Positions 10,744 through 23,332 are shown, counted from the stretch's first letter. The stretch: 64,000 nt of DNA from Chondrilla cf. caribensis (GCA_964020155.1 OZ026551.1:5092374-5156373); one strand, 5' to 3'. The notes: a model not told the origin generated them from the letters alone. A program made the numbers and translations.

Positions 10744-11025
10744 GTCTGACTCCATCAGATGTCGGTCTGAGCCAGGTTTTATCAGACCAACCTGTCTGGC
10801 AATTCATGGCAATTGGTTTGGGAGTTCCTGTCAACCATGTTCAGGCTTACGAGTCAAAACCTCTTGGTGGTCTACTAGCCCTGCAATACTGGAGGGACGG
10901 TAGATCAGGACAGTCCTTCCCGTCAACCTGGAGGTTTCTATTGAAGAATGTTGAAGAAACTTTTGGGAAGGATGTTGCTAAAAATTTGGAGGAGAAAGCT
11001 TTCAAAGAACCAACATGGAGTATAC
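10744..11025 (+). CDS. ROC-COR gene A, exon 6: Death-like domain
   Basis: 282 nt, acceptor ATCATCACAG, donor GTAAGT, phase 1 to 1. It reads SLTPSDVGLSQVLSDQPVWQ, then VNHVQAYESKPLGGLLALQY and STWRFLLKNVEETFGKDVAK. The L/W spacing fits a Death domain. The intron that follows begins with the 25-bp minisatellite. Confidence 0.7.
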
Positions 11026-11039
11026 GTAAGTACTTGTGT

Positions 11040-11303
11040 GCATACTCACTACATGTACTTGTCTACATACTACATGTACTTGTCTACATACTCACTACAT
11101 GTACTTGTCTACATACTCACTACATGTACTTGTCTACATATTCACTACATGTTCTTGTCTACATACTCGCTACAGGTACTTGTCTACATACTCACTACAT
11201 GTACTTGTCTACATACTCACTACATGTACTTGTCTACATACTCACTACATGTGTTTGTCTACATACTCACTACATGTGTTTGTCTACGTACTCACTACAT
11301 GTA
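11040..11303. repeat. 25-bp minisatellite, array 2
   Basis: About ten units of the same repeat as 9,191-9,361, starting 15 bases behind the exon 6 donor, interrupted by the element at 11,304. Confidence 0.93.
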
Positions 11304-11896
11304 CAGTGGGACCCCTATAATCCGGCCCCCTGAAATACGGACACCGCGCTAAAGCAGACGCATAATCTTGGAACCAACTTTTTCGTATTGTAATGTATGT
11401 AAAATGCCCCCTGAAAAACGGACTTTCGTTATTCCGTAAAACAAACAGGAAAATATAAACCAGTGTATACAAATATCAGTATTAAATTATACACAATAAA
11501 GTGGACAAATCAAAGTTTCTGAGGCTGTAAGATTTTCTCCAGTTTGTACACCAATACCTTTGGTCCTGACAATCTATACATGCAGGGATATCATGTCAAA
11601 ACTTGATCATTAGGAAGTATTCGTTACGCAGATAATTTGGATTGTACTGTATTAGCTCATGTCTCTAATTATAAGAAATTCGATGTTTAGTTCAATGACT
11701 AGACAAATATCGTATTGCCTATACGCAACGTGTCTTTTTGCCACCAAATATGGCCGCCGAATTAGGCCCCCGCATCTATAGTTCATTATGACCATTAATT
11801 TCAATCCAAAGTATGTAACCCCTGAAATATGGACACCCCTATAATCAGGACAAGAAAGGACTGACCCAAGGTGTCCTGATTACAGGGGTACCACTG
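11304..11896. mobile_element. Tigger/pogo-type non-autonomous DNA transposon
   Basis: 593 bp bounded by inverted termini (cagtgggacccctataatc and its counterpart ending ggggtaccactg) with TA on both sides as target duplication. It carries no transposase frame. It sits inside the 25-bp minisatellite, splitting arrays 2 and 3. Confidence 0.8.
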
Positions 11897-12083
11897 TACT
11901 CGTCTACATACACACTACATGTACATACTCACTACATGTACTTGTCTACATACTCACTACATGTACTCGTCTACATACACACTACATGTACATACTCACT
12001 ACATGTACTTGTCTACATACTCACTACATGTACTCGTCTACATACTCACTACATGTACTCGTCTACATACTCACTACAGTACA
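11897..12083. repeat. 25-bp minisatellite, array 3
   Basis: Continuation of array 2 beyond the transposon insertion, with some longer hybrid units containing an extra catgtacatactcactacat piece. Confidence 0.9.
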
Positions 12084-12129
12084 GTGCAAAAGGTAATACT
12101 AATCAATTGTTTCCCTCAACCTCATCCAG

Positions 12130-12186
12130 GTGGTAGCAACACTTCTTCTTCCCAGCAGAGCACTGAGGATCCTGACCCTGTTCACC
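12130..12186 (+). CDS. ROC-COR gene A, exon 7: Ser/Gln linker
   Basis: 57 nt, acceptor CTCATCCAG, donor GTGAGT, phase 1 to 1. It encodes GGSNTSSSQQSTEDPDPVH. Confidence 0.62.
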
Positions 12187-12283
12187 GTGAGTTGAACAAT
12201 CTACATGCACACATGTATGTATGTGCATATGTATGTATATGAAGTGTGTACAGTGTACAGTGCATGTAGTATATGTAGTATAG

Positions 12284-14314
12284 TACACTCAACTTCCCCT
12301 TATCTGGACACTGTCCATAACTCAGAAATGGCCGTAACTAGGAATACACCCACATTTTGCTCACGTATCATGACAAGCATTAGATCTGGTATGAATGCAG
12401 TATTGCATTTGTAAACGAACTGAGAAACATAAGCCTAATCAGGTCTGATATTAAAAGAAATAATGTCTGTTTGCCTGAGGGAATCACGTTACAGAGCTGC
12501 TGTGTCACTCCACTTTTTCACTAGTAGGAGATGACTCAGTAGCCATTTCCTCCTCATTGCATCCTCTCCTCACTCACTGTTTAATCTTCTGATGAAATGC
12601 CTCCATGTTTTGTGTAAACTGTCATACGATGATTCATTCCAAGCAGCTGAGACCCAGTACATAACATCTTTCAAGGTGACTGTCTTGAGGATATCAGGGA
12701 CAGACATAATGAAGTAATTCATTCTCCATTATAATATGCAACAGCAACTTCACAGAATGGTGAACACCGTGATCACTGAAGTGGTATTGGCTGGCAAAAA
12801 CAGCATTTTTACTTTACCATCCTCGGAGTGCATTGTTGCTGAAAAGGGATGACATGGTGCATTGTCCACCAAAAGTAAAATCTTCAAAATTTCCAGGCAG
12901 ATGGTACAAAGCACTCATGGAACCGTTCAGTGAATAGCTTAGAATCCATTCAGAACTTATTCTGAGCATAGAAATTGACAGGAAGGTTACACATGTCCAT
13001 ATCCTAGAAACACATCGGTTTTTAACCCTTCTTTATAACTTAGTTTAAGCATCAATGGAGGATGGTGTGTTCCTGAGGCTTTGACACAAGCCTGTGTCTT
13101 GCCAGCTGAATTCAAAGATGAAGAAGAATCAAGTTAGAGCCACCACAATGCTCTTTCATCCACATTGTAGATTTGATCCTGAGACCATCCTTCACTCGAA
13201 ATCAGCTTCTGCAGCTCCTCACAAAATGGTTTAATAGCTGACAAAACTGCCGACCGAATTTCACCTCTTATTGCTGTGTTCTCTATGCCATGTCACAGGT
13301 TCAACTTTCTGAGCAATCTTCGTCTTCATCTCTTTTTCTCCCTATGTTGTTTTCATTTCGACTTCCGGTATGTAACGCTCGTCCGATATATAGATATATA
13401 TTATATATATATATATATAATATGTGTTCCTACGCGTAACCGCAACAATGAATTTATATTAGAATTTATATTGCGCGAAATAAAGATGGCCGATTTCGAA
13501 CGCTGACAATTTGAAATTGGGCTAGAATTCGTGCGCTGAAGCTCCGCCGAACGTAATAACTTCAGCAAAGGTTCTTCTAAACCTAACAAAGACGCCAAGT
13601 AATTCGAGTTTTTAAACTCGAATTATTTGTTTGCTTCTGCGGATTAGACTTTTGCACTACAGTGCACTCCGCTTTATCCGCCACCGGTTTATCCGCCAAA
13701 CCGCTCTATCCGCCAGGATTTGTCCTACTCCAATTCAAATGTATCAGAAAACTATCGCCATAATCCGCCATCCGCCCACTTGGTCCTGGCCACGCACAGA
13801 GAAGTGGGCTGGCCAGCCTAGTTGCGGTTGGCCCAGTTGTGAAACGTCCGTGTAAACGTAAATTTACTTTTATTTAGCGGTAATCTTCTTCGATCGATCA
13901 AAAGCGAACGTCGGTACGAAGAATTCCATGAACGCTTCGTGCTAATTTGGTAAAATTAGCGAGTTGCTGTTGCGAAGTAACCGTTTCACCTCGAAACTTG
14001 TGAATCTAAACTTCAGTGAATCCGCCAGTCGACCACTCTTCTGTGACTACAGTATTATGGCGATGGCCACAAAACGTTCGAGAACGGATTTAACTTTGGA
14101 AAAGAATAAGACCATTTGTGACTACAAAGATAAGAACGAAAAAGCAACTCAGGACCAAATCGCTGAACATTTTTGTACTTTCACCATCTTTCCAAGTGAG
14201 ATATCACCAATGTTACAATTCTGCTGTATGTGGTGTGATTATACAATACAGAAGCTGCCCGATAGGCAGACATACCTGAATAGTGGGCATCTGGATAAGA
14301 GGAGTTTGAGTGTA
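12284..14314. mobile_element. Degenerate Tigger/pogo element, probably composite
   Basis: The ends are inverted relatives: tacactcaacttccccttat at 12,284 and the complement of ctcttatccag...gagtgta ending at 14,314. On the minus strand around 12,840-13,000 decayed DDE transposase is visible: a phrase like LLVDNAPCHP (catalytic Asp at about 12,864-12,866) and, just upstream, a LPVNFYAQNKFW-like phrase. Stops and frameshifts abound. At 13,657 a second terminus-like sequence begins (tacagtgcactccgctttat), followed on the plus strand at 14,064-14,170 by a CENP-B-type N-terminal helix-turn-helix (KRSRTDLTLEKNKTICDYKD). Two nested elements are the simplest reading. Confidence 0.6.
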
Positions 14315-14554
14315 CGTACAGTGTGTAGTGTATGTACGGGATATAATGTGTGTACAGTTTGTGAAGTGTGTACAGCATGTAGTGTGTTTACAGCTTGTAG
14401 TGGAAGATGGTGTATATTGGGATTGCATCTTAGTGAGAACCTACTCGTCCTCCACAACCACAAAGCTGCCATTCGTATCCACAGGCATTGAAGTGTATGC
14501 ATTGCATTTTAATGTACCCACTTTGATTCACATCCATCAATACGACTCTTCCAG

Positions 14555-14872
14555 AATTCCTCCGATCGTTCTACAAGCCAATTCTGGATGATCTTGATGC
14601 GAGAGCTGTTGCTGTGGACTTCCACCACCAAGAAGTGATATCGGAGGCAGTTCGAGCGAAGATTGACAAAGCTCTCAGTAAGAGAGAGGCTAACAGGATT
14701 GTCTATGATCACCTCTACTCCTTTGGTACTTGGGACAGTCTGAGGACCTTCTGTGAAATCTTGAAAGGAGAAGACTACGCCGGTTACACCAGAATGCAAC
14801 AGTTAGCTGAGGATATGAAAAGGGAACTACCGAAACATAGCAGTCAGGAGGAACTGCCAGAGCAGAGCAATG
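14555..14872 (+). CDS. ROC-COR gene A, exon 8: CARD adjoining ROC
   Basis: 318 nt, acceptor CTCTTCCAG, donor GTAGGT, phase 1 to 1. It reads QFLRSFYKPILDDLDARAVA, VISEAVRAKIDKALSKREAN and LYSFGTWDSLRTFCEI, ending with a Ser/Glu-rich tail. It resembles the minus-strand CARD-2 exon (VISExV, REAN motif). Confidence 0.72.
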
Positions 14873-15212
14873 GTAGGTAAGAAAGTGTAGTGTATCACAC
14901 TGGTTGTAGTCAACTTTTATTAATCTACGTACTACGTACTTTACCTGCCATCATTCCATTGTACAAATTCATTTGTATACATAACATGTCAACATATTGG
15001 ACCAGATGCTTGTTAAGAAGTCAAATTGTTATGGAAATCCAAAATGTGCTAATTACGTAGGTGACCCTGTCCCCTCAACCACTGCAATCACTGTTCCATG
15101 TAGTGGAGTTAACTGCATGTAATAAATGGCAATATATTGATGCTCCAATCAGACATACGTAATATAGTGTTGATTTTAATGTAAAATAATATGTGTTTTT
15201 GTTCTCTTGTAG

Positions 15213-17350
15213 TCTTGTTTGGGGATGAATTTGAAGAAGTGATCAAGTCTCATGCTTGCATTGAGTTGACCATAACCAAGTGCACAACCATAGGTCCACC
15301 TCGGGTTGGCAAGACGTGCTTGAAGCATCTTCTCACTGGGCAGGAATGGGATGTCGAGGAAGAGATGCCATCGACAGCAGCTGTCAGAGCCCCCGAGTGG
15401 GTGGAGCGCTACAGAGGGGAAAGCAAGAATCTCGGCATGAACTGGAGTAGGTTTACTCCAGAGGAGCGCATACAAGCCCTGTACCGGTCTATTGCGCTGA
15501 AAGAATATGAAGAAAATGCTGCTTTGGATCCACCTGACGAGTCCCAGGTCATGCAGGCAGATGTGCACAGCACACACGAGGATGACTCTCTTGAAAAAAT
15601 GGATGTTCAGACTCCACCATCAGCTGTTGAGAGACATAGTATGGATTCTAACGAAGATCCTAACAAAGTTATGCAGAGTTCTGTTCAGGAAGATGTCCAA
15701 CTGCTGGAGAGGAAGCTGGAGGAGTTGAATATCCCTGTTGGGCTGCAACAAGCAAAAGAAACGAAAGGTCGAATTCTTCACAAAATGGAAATCCTTCACT
15801 TCGTTGACACTGGAGGCCAAGGCATCTATCATGATGTTCATCCCGCCCTGATCACTTCACCCAGTGTCTACCTGGTTGTGTTCAATCTTGAAGACTGCTT
15901 TCCACCAAAGGCTGATTTCCTCACATCAGATCTCACACAACAAGCACTGAGGAGCATCCACACCCTGGCATTCAAGAGTCCAGAAGAAAACCGCTACCTT
16001 CGTTGCCGTCCGGAACAACCAACAATTTTCATCATTGGCACACATCTGGACAGGGTACAATCAGCCGATCTCAATGATCTACACAGTTTAATGGAGAAGA
16101 AAATCGGCAACATGCCTTATCGAAATTACATCCAGTACGACCCAAATGAGCGATGTTTTTGGGCAGTTGACAACACACAAGCTGGCAAGGATGAAGGGAA
16201 TAAGGAATATCTCAGCTGCCTTCGGGACCTTATCATTGAAGAATCGGCAATGATGAAGCTTGCCATCCCAATTCCATGGCTGCTTTTAGAGGAACTCACA
16301 GCCAACTGCAAGCCACTCTTCCCCTACAACAGCCTTTATGAGTTCGCCGAAAGTAAGGAGCTTGTCAAGAATGCTGACGAGTTCAAGCTGATGCTTCGAG
16401 TCTTCCACGTACTTGGCCTCTTCTTCCATGATGTGGATACTTCAGAGCCGCAACGGGAACAGGATGACTACGTCTTTGTGAATCCCAATGCCCTGTACAC
16501 ACTCACGAGTAAGCTGTTTTTCTGCCTTAAAGAAAAATTTGAAGAATGCGCCCAAAAAAATGGTAAAATCACCATCATTAGGCAAGAGATCAATGATCTT
16601 CTGAGGCCTACTATTGAAGAAATGGCAAAGGAGGGAAATGTGAAGGAAATATTTGAAATAGACCCAGAGTGGTTTATTCAGCTCCTCTGCAGACTACGAT
16701 TGATGGCCACTCTTGGAGATGATCCACATTCACAATGTATCATTCCAGCCATACTCCCCTACAGCAGCAAAAGCCATCCAGTAGTCAATCCATCAGTCGG
16801 AAGTCTACTTCTGACATTCGTCACTTCAGATCGTCAGTTCTTCTACCTTCCAAGTGGCCTCTTCTGTGGATTCATCGCTGATGTGATTCGCACCCAGCCT
16901 GGAGGATTACAGTGGGATCCAACTGAACTCTACAGAAATCTCATCACTTTCAGTCTCCCTTTTGGAATTCTCCGCATTGAGGAGAAAAAAGCTTTTCTTA
17001 AAATTGACCTCATCATTATACAGCATGATGATGCCATCCAATCAGTACGCATCATTGCGGAGAAGTGCCAGCATCTGCGGAAGACTATCCATGAACGTCT
17101 CAGAGAAGCCTGGGAAGGTCTGTACAAGCAGCCGTCTGAGGAATTTGAGAAGATTGCCACCTGGGGAGTGCCCTGCATCTACCACAAACTACCTGATGAC
17201 TCCAACCAAGACGACCCTGGTCATATTGCAGAGTATATATGTGACCCAGAGACAGATGTATTCTGTGCTGCCTGCTTGAAACCTCATTCCGGCCTTATGC
17301 AGTCTGTTTCACGGAATGAAGCAGTTTGGTTCAGAGATACTGAAGGAGAG
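15213..17350 (+). CDS. ROC-COR gene A, exon 9: ROC GTPase and COR
   Basis: A single 2,138-nt exon, acceptor TTCTCTTGTAG, donor GTTTGT, phase 1 in and phase 0 out. It encodes residues about 566-1278 of a predicted 1289-aa protein. ROC motifs: P-loop [14 protein letters not shown] (residues 593-600 for GxxxxGKT), switch [10 protein letters not shown] (DTGGQ 764-768), base motif IIGTHLDRV (THLD 842-845). The P-loop to DTGGQ distance is about 165 residues, far longer than in ordinary Ras-like folds; the insert is acidic and helical. COR follows ([55 protein letters not shown]). In other Roco proteins COR mediates dimerisation and nucleotide control; that is family knowledge. No kinase or LRR is present. 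Intact. Confidence 0.85.
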
Positions 17351-17580
17351 GTTTGTGTGCTTGTTGGTGTGTGTGTGTGTGTGTGTGTGTGCATGTGTGC
17401 ATGCATCTGTGGGTGTGCGTTTGTGTGTGTGTGTGCACACGTGCGTGCGTGTGTGTGTGTGTGTATGAATGCACGTCTGTGTGTGTGTATGTGCACGTGT
17501 GTGTCTGTGTGTGTCTGTGTCTGTGTCTGTGTGTGTGTGTGTGCGTGTGCGTATATTATGTGCGTGTTTCTGTACAAATG
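17351..17580. repeat. (GT)n-rich intron start
   Basis: GT-rich imperfect repeat immediately behind the exon 9 donor. In copy B the same tract has grown to about 560 bp (61,078-61,640). Confidence 0.9.
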
Positions 17581-17641
17581 TACACAATGAAACCTAAATG
17601 TGGTATAAATTCATTAATGTACTTTCTCTTTACTTGTCTAG

Positions 17642-17677
17642 CTTGTCAAGCATGATGGAGCAGTATTTGTCAATTGA
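17642..17677 (+). CDS. ROC-COR gene A, last exon
   Basis: 36 nt including TGA; acceptor CTTGTCTAG; phase 0. It encodes [11 protein letters not shown] and stop. The same exon in copy B (61,734-61,769) gives LVERDGTVFVN, supporting the splice. Confidence 0.75.
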   Translation, partial: LVKHDGAVFVN

Positions 17678-18160
17678 ACAAGAGAACACTGGTATACCTA
17701 GTTTAAGAACTACAAGTAGATAATGCTTCACTCCTATGTTCATTTATGAATTGCATACCATATGTAGTTTTATAAATGATACTTAGAACTTCATGTTTTA
17801 ATTAATACTGTAATATGTTGATGTTATATTATGTATATTGAACTTCAAATCTATGAAAAATTAATAATTAGTATACGAATACAATGTTATAATACGTATT
17901 AAAATATATAGTATACACATTAATAATACATCCATGGAGGATGTATAAAACAGGGTTTGGATTAAAAATTGATTATAAGGCAATTTAACAACAGCGTAAC
18001 AGCACAATGAAGATAAAATAACACACATGTCCAATTACTCCGGATCCATAGCTGTGGAATTTGATATGCTAATTTATGAAGACAATAAACTGAGTGTATT
18101 CCAACAAAATGGCTGTCATCAGATTTTTTTCACATGCAACCAGTTAGTGAAGTGCTTCAC
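17678..18160. other. Convergent 3' region
   Basis: AT-rich intergenic sequence between the plus gene end and the terminal exon of the next minus-strand gene (acceptor CTACCCACAG at about 18,161-18,170). Similar to 61,770-62,366. Confidence 0.5.
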
Positions 18161-18473
18161 CTGTGGGTAGAGATGGACCAGGAGGAACAGGTCAACTTGT
18201 TAAGTGACACACATGTGTACAGACATAACTGACTGATGCACACACATGGGTCGATACACAGTTATTTAAAAATAATACAGAAAATTGTGTATTGGCTAAT
18301 ACACAAAAGAATGGTTGGACAGATTAGAGGACAGTTATACAGATTGGATGACAATTGTAAAGACTAGAGAATGGTTGTACAGATCAGATGACAGTTGTAA
18401 AGATTAGAAAATTGTTGTACGGATTGGGGGATGGCTGTACAGATAAGAGAATGCCACTGCAGATTAGGGAATT

Positions 18474-18983
18474 ACTGTACAGATTAGGGAATAGCTGTAC
18501 AGATTAGGGAATGGCTGTACAGATTAGGGAATGGCTGTACAGATTAGGGAATGGCTGTACAGATTAGGGAATTACTGTACAGATTAGGGAATGGCTGTAC
18601 AGATTAGGGAATGGCTGTACAGATTAGGGAATGGCTGTACAGATTAGGGAATGGCTGTACAGGTTAGGGAATGGCTGTACAGGTTAGGGAATGGCTGTAC
18701 AGATTAGGGAATGGCTGTACAGATTAGGGAATGGCTGTACAGATTAGGGAATGGCTGTACAGATTAGGGAATGGCTGTACAGATTAGGGAATGGCTGTAC
18801 CGGTTAGGGAATGGCTGTACCGGTTAGGGAATGGCTGTACAGATTAGGGAATGGCTGTACCGGTTAGGGAATGGCTGTACAGGTTAGGGAATGGCTGTAC
18901 AGATTAGGGAATGGCTGTACCGGTTAGGGAATGGCTGTACAGGTTAGGGAATGGCTGTACAGATTAGGGAATGGCTGTACCGG
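18474..18983. repeat. 20-bp minisatellite containing TTAGGG
   Basis: About 25 units of agattagggaatggctgtac with aggttaggga and cggttaggga variants. It lies within the 3'-terminal intron of the minus-strand CARD tail. The duplicate at 62,722-62,803 has only about four units. Confidence 0.95.
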
Positions 18984-19097
18984 TGTGGTAGACAATACAC
19001 ATCAATCTAAATCCCATTCTGACATCAAACCTTAGACTATGAGAACCATGGACCCAGCAGACAACCACTTAGGTACATATGTCAATACAAACAAAAC

Positions 19098-19414
19098 TCA
19101 CCGATACTGTTTCAGGTCTTGTTTCATCTCTTCTCCAAGGGCTTTCATATTAGGGTACCCACCTTTCCCTGTCTCAATCATTAAATCACACATCTTTCTG
19201 ATTGTGGCCAGTGAACCATGATTTCTAATGTATTTGAAAAGAATTCCACATTGTTCCCCAGGGAGAGCTCTCTTGATTTCTGCATGTGTGTTCTCATTGA
19301 TGATGTTGTAGAGCTCCCATTTCAAGGCCACTGTCTCAGCAGGTACAAACTTCATGAACCTGTCCATGTACTTCTCCATGAATTCCTCCCTGTTGAAGGG
19401 TGCTGACTCAGCAA
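19098..19414 (-). CDS. Orphan CARD tail exon
   Basis: Acceptor CAACTAG, phase 1 entry; it encodes [20 protein letters not shown], then NIINENTHAEIKRALPGEQC and ends DLKQYR with TGA at 19,098-19,100. Nearly identical to 62,925-63,241. No effector head is found upstream: beyond the CA tract at 19.6-20.2 kb the sequence switches to the Death-1 block, so the head was probably deleted. The stop overlaps a GTGAGT donor. Confidence 0.68.
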
Positions 19415-19570
19415 CTAGTTGGTAAGGATAACGAAGGTACGTAGTGTACATGTACACATAGTAGATCATGTGCATACAAGCAGGGAAAACACAGTGGGAT
19501 ACATTAGGGAGTGCACATGTAACATCTGGTGGGATTGTGTGTGTGCATACAAGCATATACTCACCACGTG

Positions 19571-20226
<656 letters not shown>

Positions 20227-20374
20227 ATACACACGCACTAAAAACACACAAAATATAAATAACAGTATAGAGACAACACCATGTTTATATTACAAAGAAA
20301 TGTCCAGTTTTATTAGAATTTTGAGTGTTCAACATAAGATTAGTCACCTAAGGGAGAGAGAATTTAGTGGCCCA

Positions 20375-20434
<60 letters not shown>

Positions 20435-20954
20435 CTGACTAATACAACAGATAAAAGGACTACTCATGGAATATGGCAACCTTTTCATTGGTGGAGAGGC
20501 AGTTTGTCCGTCAGTTAACATCCTTGGACTTCAATGATTGGGGAATTTCAGAGTTTGGTATCATTGTCATCGGGTAAAAATACACCCTTTTTACATACAT
20601 AAAGTTTGCAGAGGTGTAAACCAATTATTAACACATGAGACGTACCTATCACCAATTACCAAGCTGTATCTCTATCATACAAGCTATACCTTTACACTCA
20701 AAATGCACTACTACCGTGTTATGAAATCCACCCATACAGTACAAGTTTATCTAGTCCTCTAAAGCATGAGATGTACATAATATCATATACCACTGACATA
20801 TGAGATGAACCTCTACAGTCTGGGTTTTACCTCTACTCACTCTCCCAATTTCAATACAACAACGTTACATACAACGCACTTCCAACACTATTTCACTAAC
20901 TACATGGAAAGTAGTGAAGAAATCTCCAACATTAGTGTCGCAATGTCCACTCAC
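20227..20954. other. Non-coding spacer
   Basis: About 20,430-20,600 is closely similar to 45,845-46,040 (intron of the TIR gene). 20,640-20,950 matches the Death-2/Death-1 spacer of other blocks, but the Death-2 exon itself is absent. Confidence 0.5.
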
Positions 20955-21266
20955 TTAACTTGTGTTCAATGTGTTTTGCCTCATCATTGAGACCAGCTTG
21001 TGCCAACGCAGTCAGTAGTGTCTCCCATGTGACTGGTTTGGTGTGTTCTGTTATCCCCTCCCTCCAGAGACGAAGACACTGGAAGAACACCTCGGACATG
21101 GGGGCCGTACCGTGATCTCTCTTCACTGCCTCAATTTCACGTCGACTGACACCGACCCCTTCACACACCTTCTCCCACACTCGAAGCACAGAAGGGTTGG
21201 TGGTTATGTGTAGGCAGAGTTCCTTGTCTGATGGCTTATCACTGTTTTGTTCACCGTCCAGTTGAG
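20955..21266 (-). CDS. Death-like domain exon (Death-1), caspase block
   Basis: 312 nt, phase 1 to 1, nearly the same protein as 2,592-2,903 (KPSDKELCLHI, RVWEKVCEGVGVSRREIEAV). In this block the Death-2 and CARD-2 exons that normally follow are missing; the next exon downstream is the orphan CARD tail. Confidence 0.68.
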
Positions 21267-22929
21267 CTGTAGGGGAGGAATTGAACAGACACCACATTTC
21301 CTTCACATACAGGGAACCATTGAGCAAGATGGTAGAGTAGAACACTCTTCTATCTATGCTGTGAGATGGCATAACACAGCTTAAATATACCAGGCTCTTT
21401 GAGAGTGTAACACCATTTAAACACCATCGAATTTCCCTGTTTCACTAAACATGCAGTAGAAAATCATCATGACAAACACCACTGTTGAGGCAAAGTGCTG
21501 CTTAATACAAACCAAATTATGAGCATTATTTGGTTAACTGTCTAGTGTACATGTAGTAAGCAAATCCTGATAAGAAGCACATCTGATAACAATATTTGAT
21601 CGTGAGGGTCCCTTGTAGTTTGTCTTGGTGAATTTCTAATGTACATTGAAACACAGACATTCAAAAAAGTGTTTCCATAGTGCCCAACGAATACAGGGGT
21701 CATTTTCCTCGATTATGTGAAAGATAGACACTTCTGGGATAAAGGAACACTATTCGACGGAACCTAGTGTATTCTGTACTCTGTTGGAGCGCATTAATAT
21801 GGTATTTGCGCGTATACGTGAAGGTAATCATGGTTGTAGAATCCATGCAACTCTGATGTATGGCTATATAATATGGTGCGGTGTAATGATCTCTATGAAA
21901 TGGGCGAGCACACTCGAATCGCTTATAACGGGGCATTCAAAAGTAATTTAATAAGTTTAGATCTTACTTTGGTATAGCCTAATCACAGCCGTACGTACGT
22001 ACCCATATTTCCCTGTCATCGACTCCCACAAAGAAGTGAATTCGATCAAAACACCAGGAGAAAGGACGATCAAGAAAGGGATTTTCCCTCGTTCTCTTCG
22101 TGTAGTAAATTTTATACACATACATACGCGCACATATAATATACATGACATAGTATACACGTGTATTGAGTGCCAGTATAACCATATGTATATACCCATG
22201 TCCCATTCGACCAGTCCTAATTTATTATACGTATAAGCCAGGCACACACATGCATACTGTTCCAAACCAGCTGCAGCTATACACAATTTTCTCCTGGATC
22301 CTTCACATTTAGAACAAACAGAGAGATGAAAATGCAGATGTCACATGCATGTAACATGACATACAATAGTCATGCATGTGGGTGTGGCAGTACATGACAA
22401 GCGTTAGTATTCAGATAAGCGATATAATATCATTAAGCAAACAAACCTGGAGAAAATTAGTAAAGTAATTATCTTAACAATGCTACTAATCAACATACTA
22501 AATTACTAAAACTACAATACTAAAATACTAAATAAAACACTTGCGGATGTCATATCCTTTCATAGCTGTGGGATGTGATGTTTGTGCAATTAAAACTACT
22601 GCAATCTAACAAAATGGCTGACATGTAAATCTATGCACATGTGATCAGTTAGTGAAGTGCTTCACCTGTAGGTAGAGATAGACCAGGATGAACAGGTCAC
22701 CTCGTTCAGTGACACACATGTATGCAGACACATTTTGACTGATGTACATACATGGGTTGATACCCACACATCAGTTCATACACATATCACCGGACATAGT
22801 ATATTATGATGGCATATGATATACTGATGTATTGATACACACATCAGGGAAGACACTTCACACCAAACCTTGGAGAAACACAGGTACACATGCAGTCATA
22901 AAATTAAATGTTACAAAACTCACCGATAC
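21267..22929. other. Spacer, paralogous to 29.86-31.23 kb
   Basis: No domain seen. 21,600-22,700 matches 29,930-31,060 at high similarity. It contains the conserved terminal-exon acceptor (CTACCTACAG on minus, about 22,666-22,675). Confidence 0.5.
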
Positions 22930-23223
22930 TGCTCCAGGTCTTCTTTCATCTCTTCGCCAAAGGCTTTCATATTAGGGTACCCACCTTTCCCTGTCTCAAT
23001 CATGAAATCACACATCTTTCTGATTGTGGCCAGTGAACAATGATTTTTATGTATTTGAACAAAATTTCACTTCATTCGCCTGGGGGAGCTGTCTTCACTT
23101 CTTCACAGGCGTTTTGATTGATGATGTTGTAGAGTTCCCATTTCAAGGCCACTGTCTCAGCAGGTACATACTTCATGAACCTGTCCATGTACTTCTCCAT
23201 GAATGTTGCCTTGTTGAAGGGTA
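22930..23223 (-). pseudogene. Broken CARD tail of the caspase gene
   Basis: Acceptor ACTGTCAG, phase 1; it begins [20 protein letters not shown]. After TAPPGE a TGA stands at 23,072-23,074 where the TIR-gene paralogue has CGA (Arg). Further on a one-base deletion near 23,045-23,060 shifts the rest. The remaining sequence still matches the CARD tail down to GTGAGT at about 22,920. A CpG-type CGA to TGA change explains the stop. Confidence 0.7.
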
Positions 23224-23332
23224 CTGACAGTGAATAGGTTGTGGGATAATAAAAGGAATCAAGTGTACATATACATGCATACACACACGCACACACGCAC
23301 GCACACACACACAGGTAATCACATTCACACAT

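Noticed and set aside
18474..18983. Possible CRISPR array
   Set aside because: Units are contiguous 20-bp repeats without spacers, in a eukaryotic genome; the 25-bp arrays at 9.2, 11.0 and 11.9 kb are likewise plain minisatellites.
18474..18983. Interstitial telomere array
   Set aside because: TTAGGG occurs once per 20-bp unit and never in tandem, so it is not telomeric sequence.
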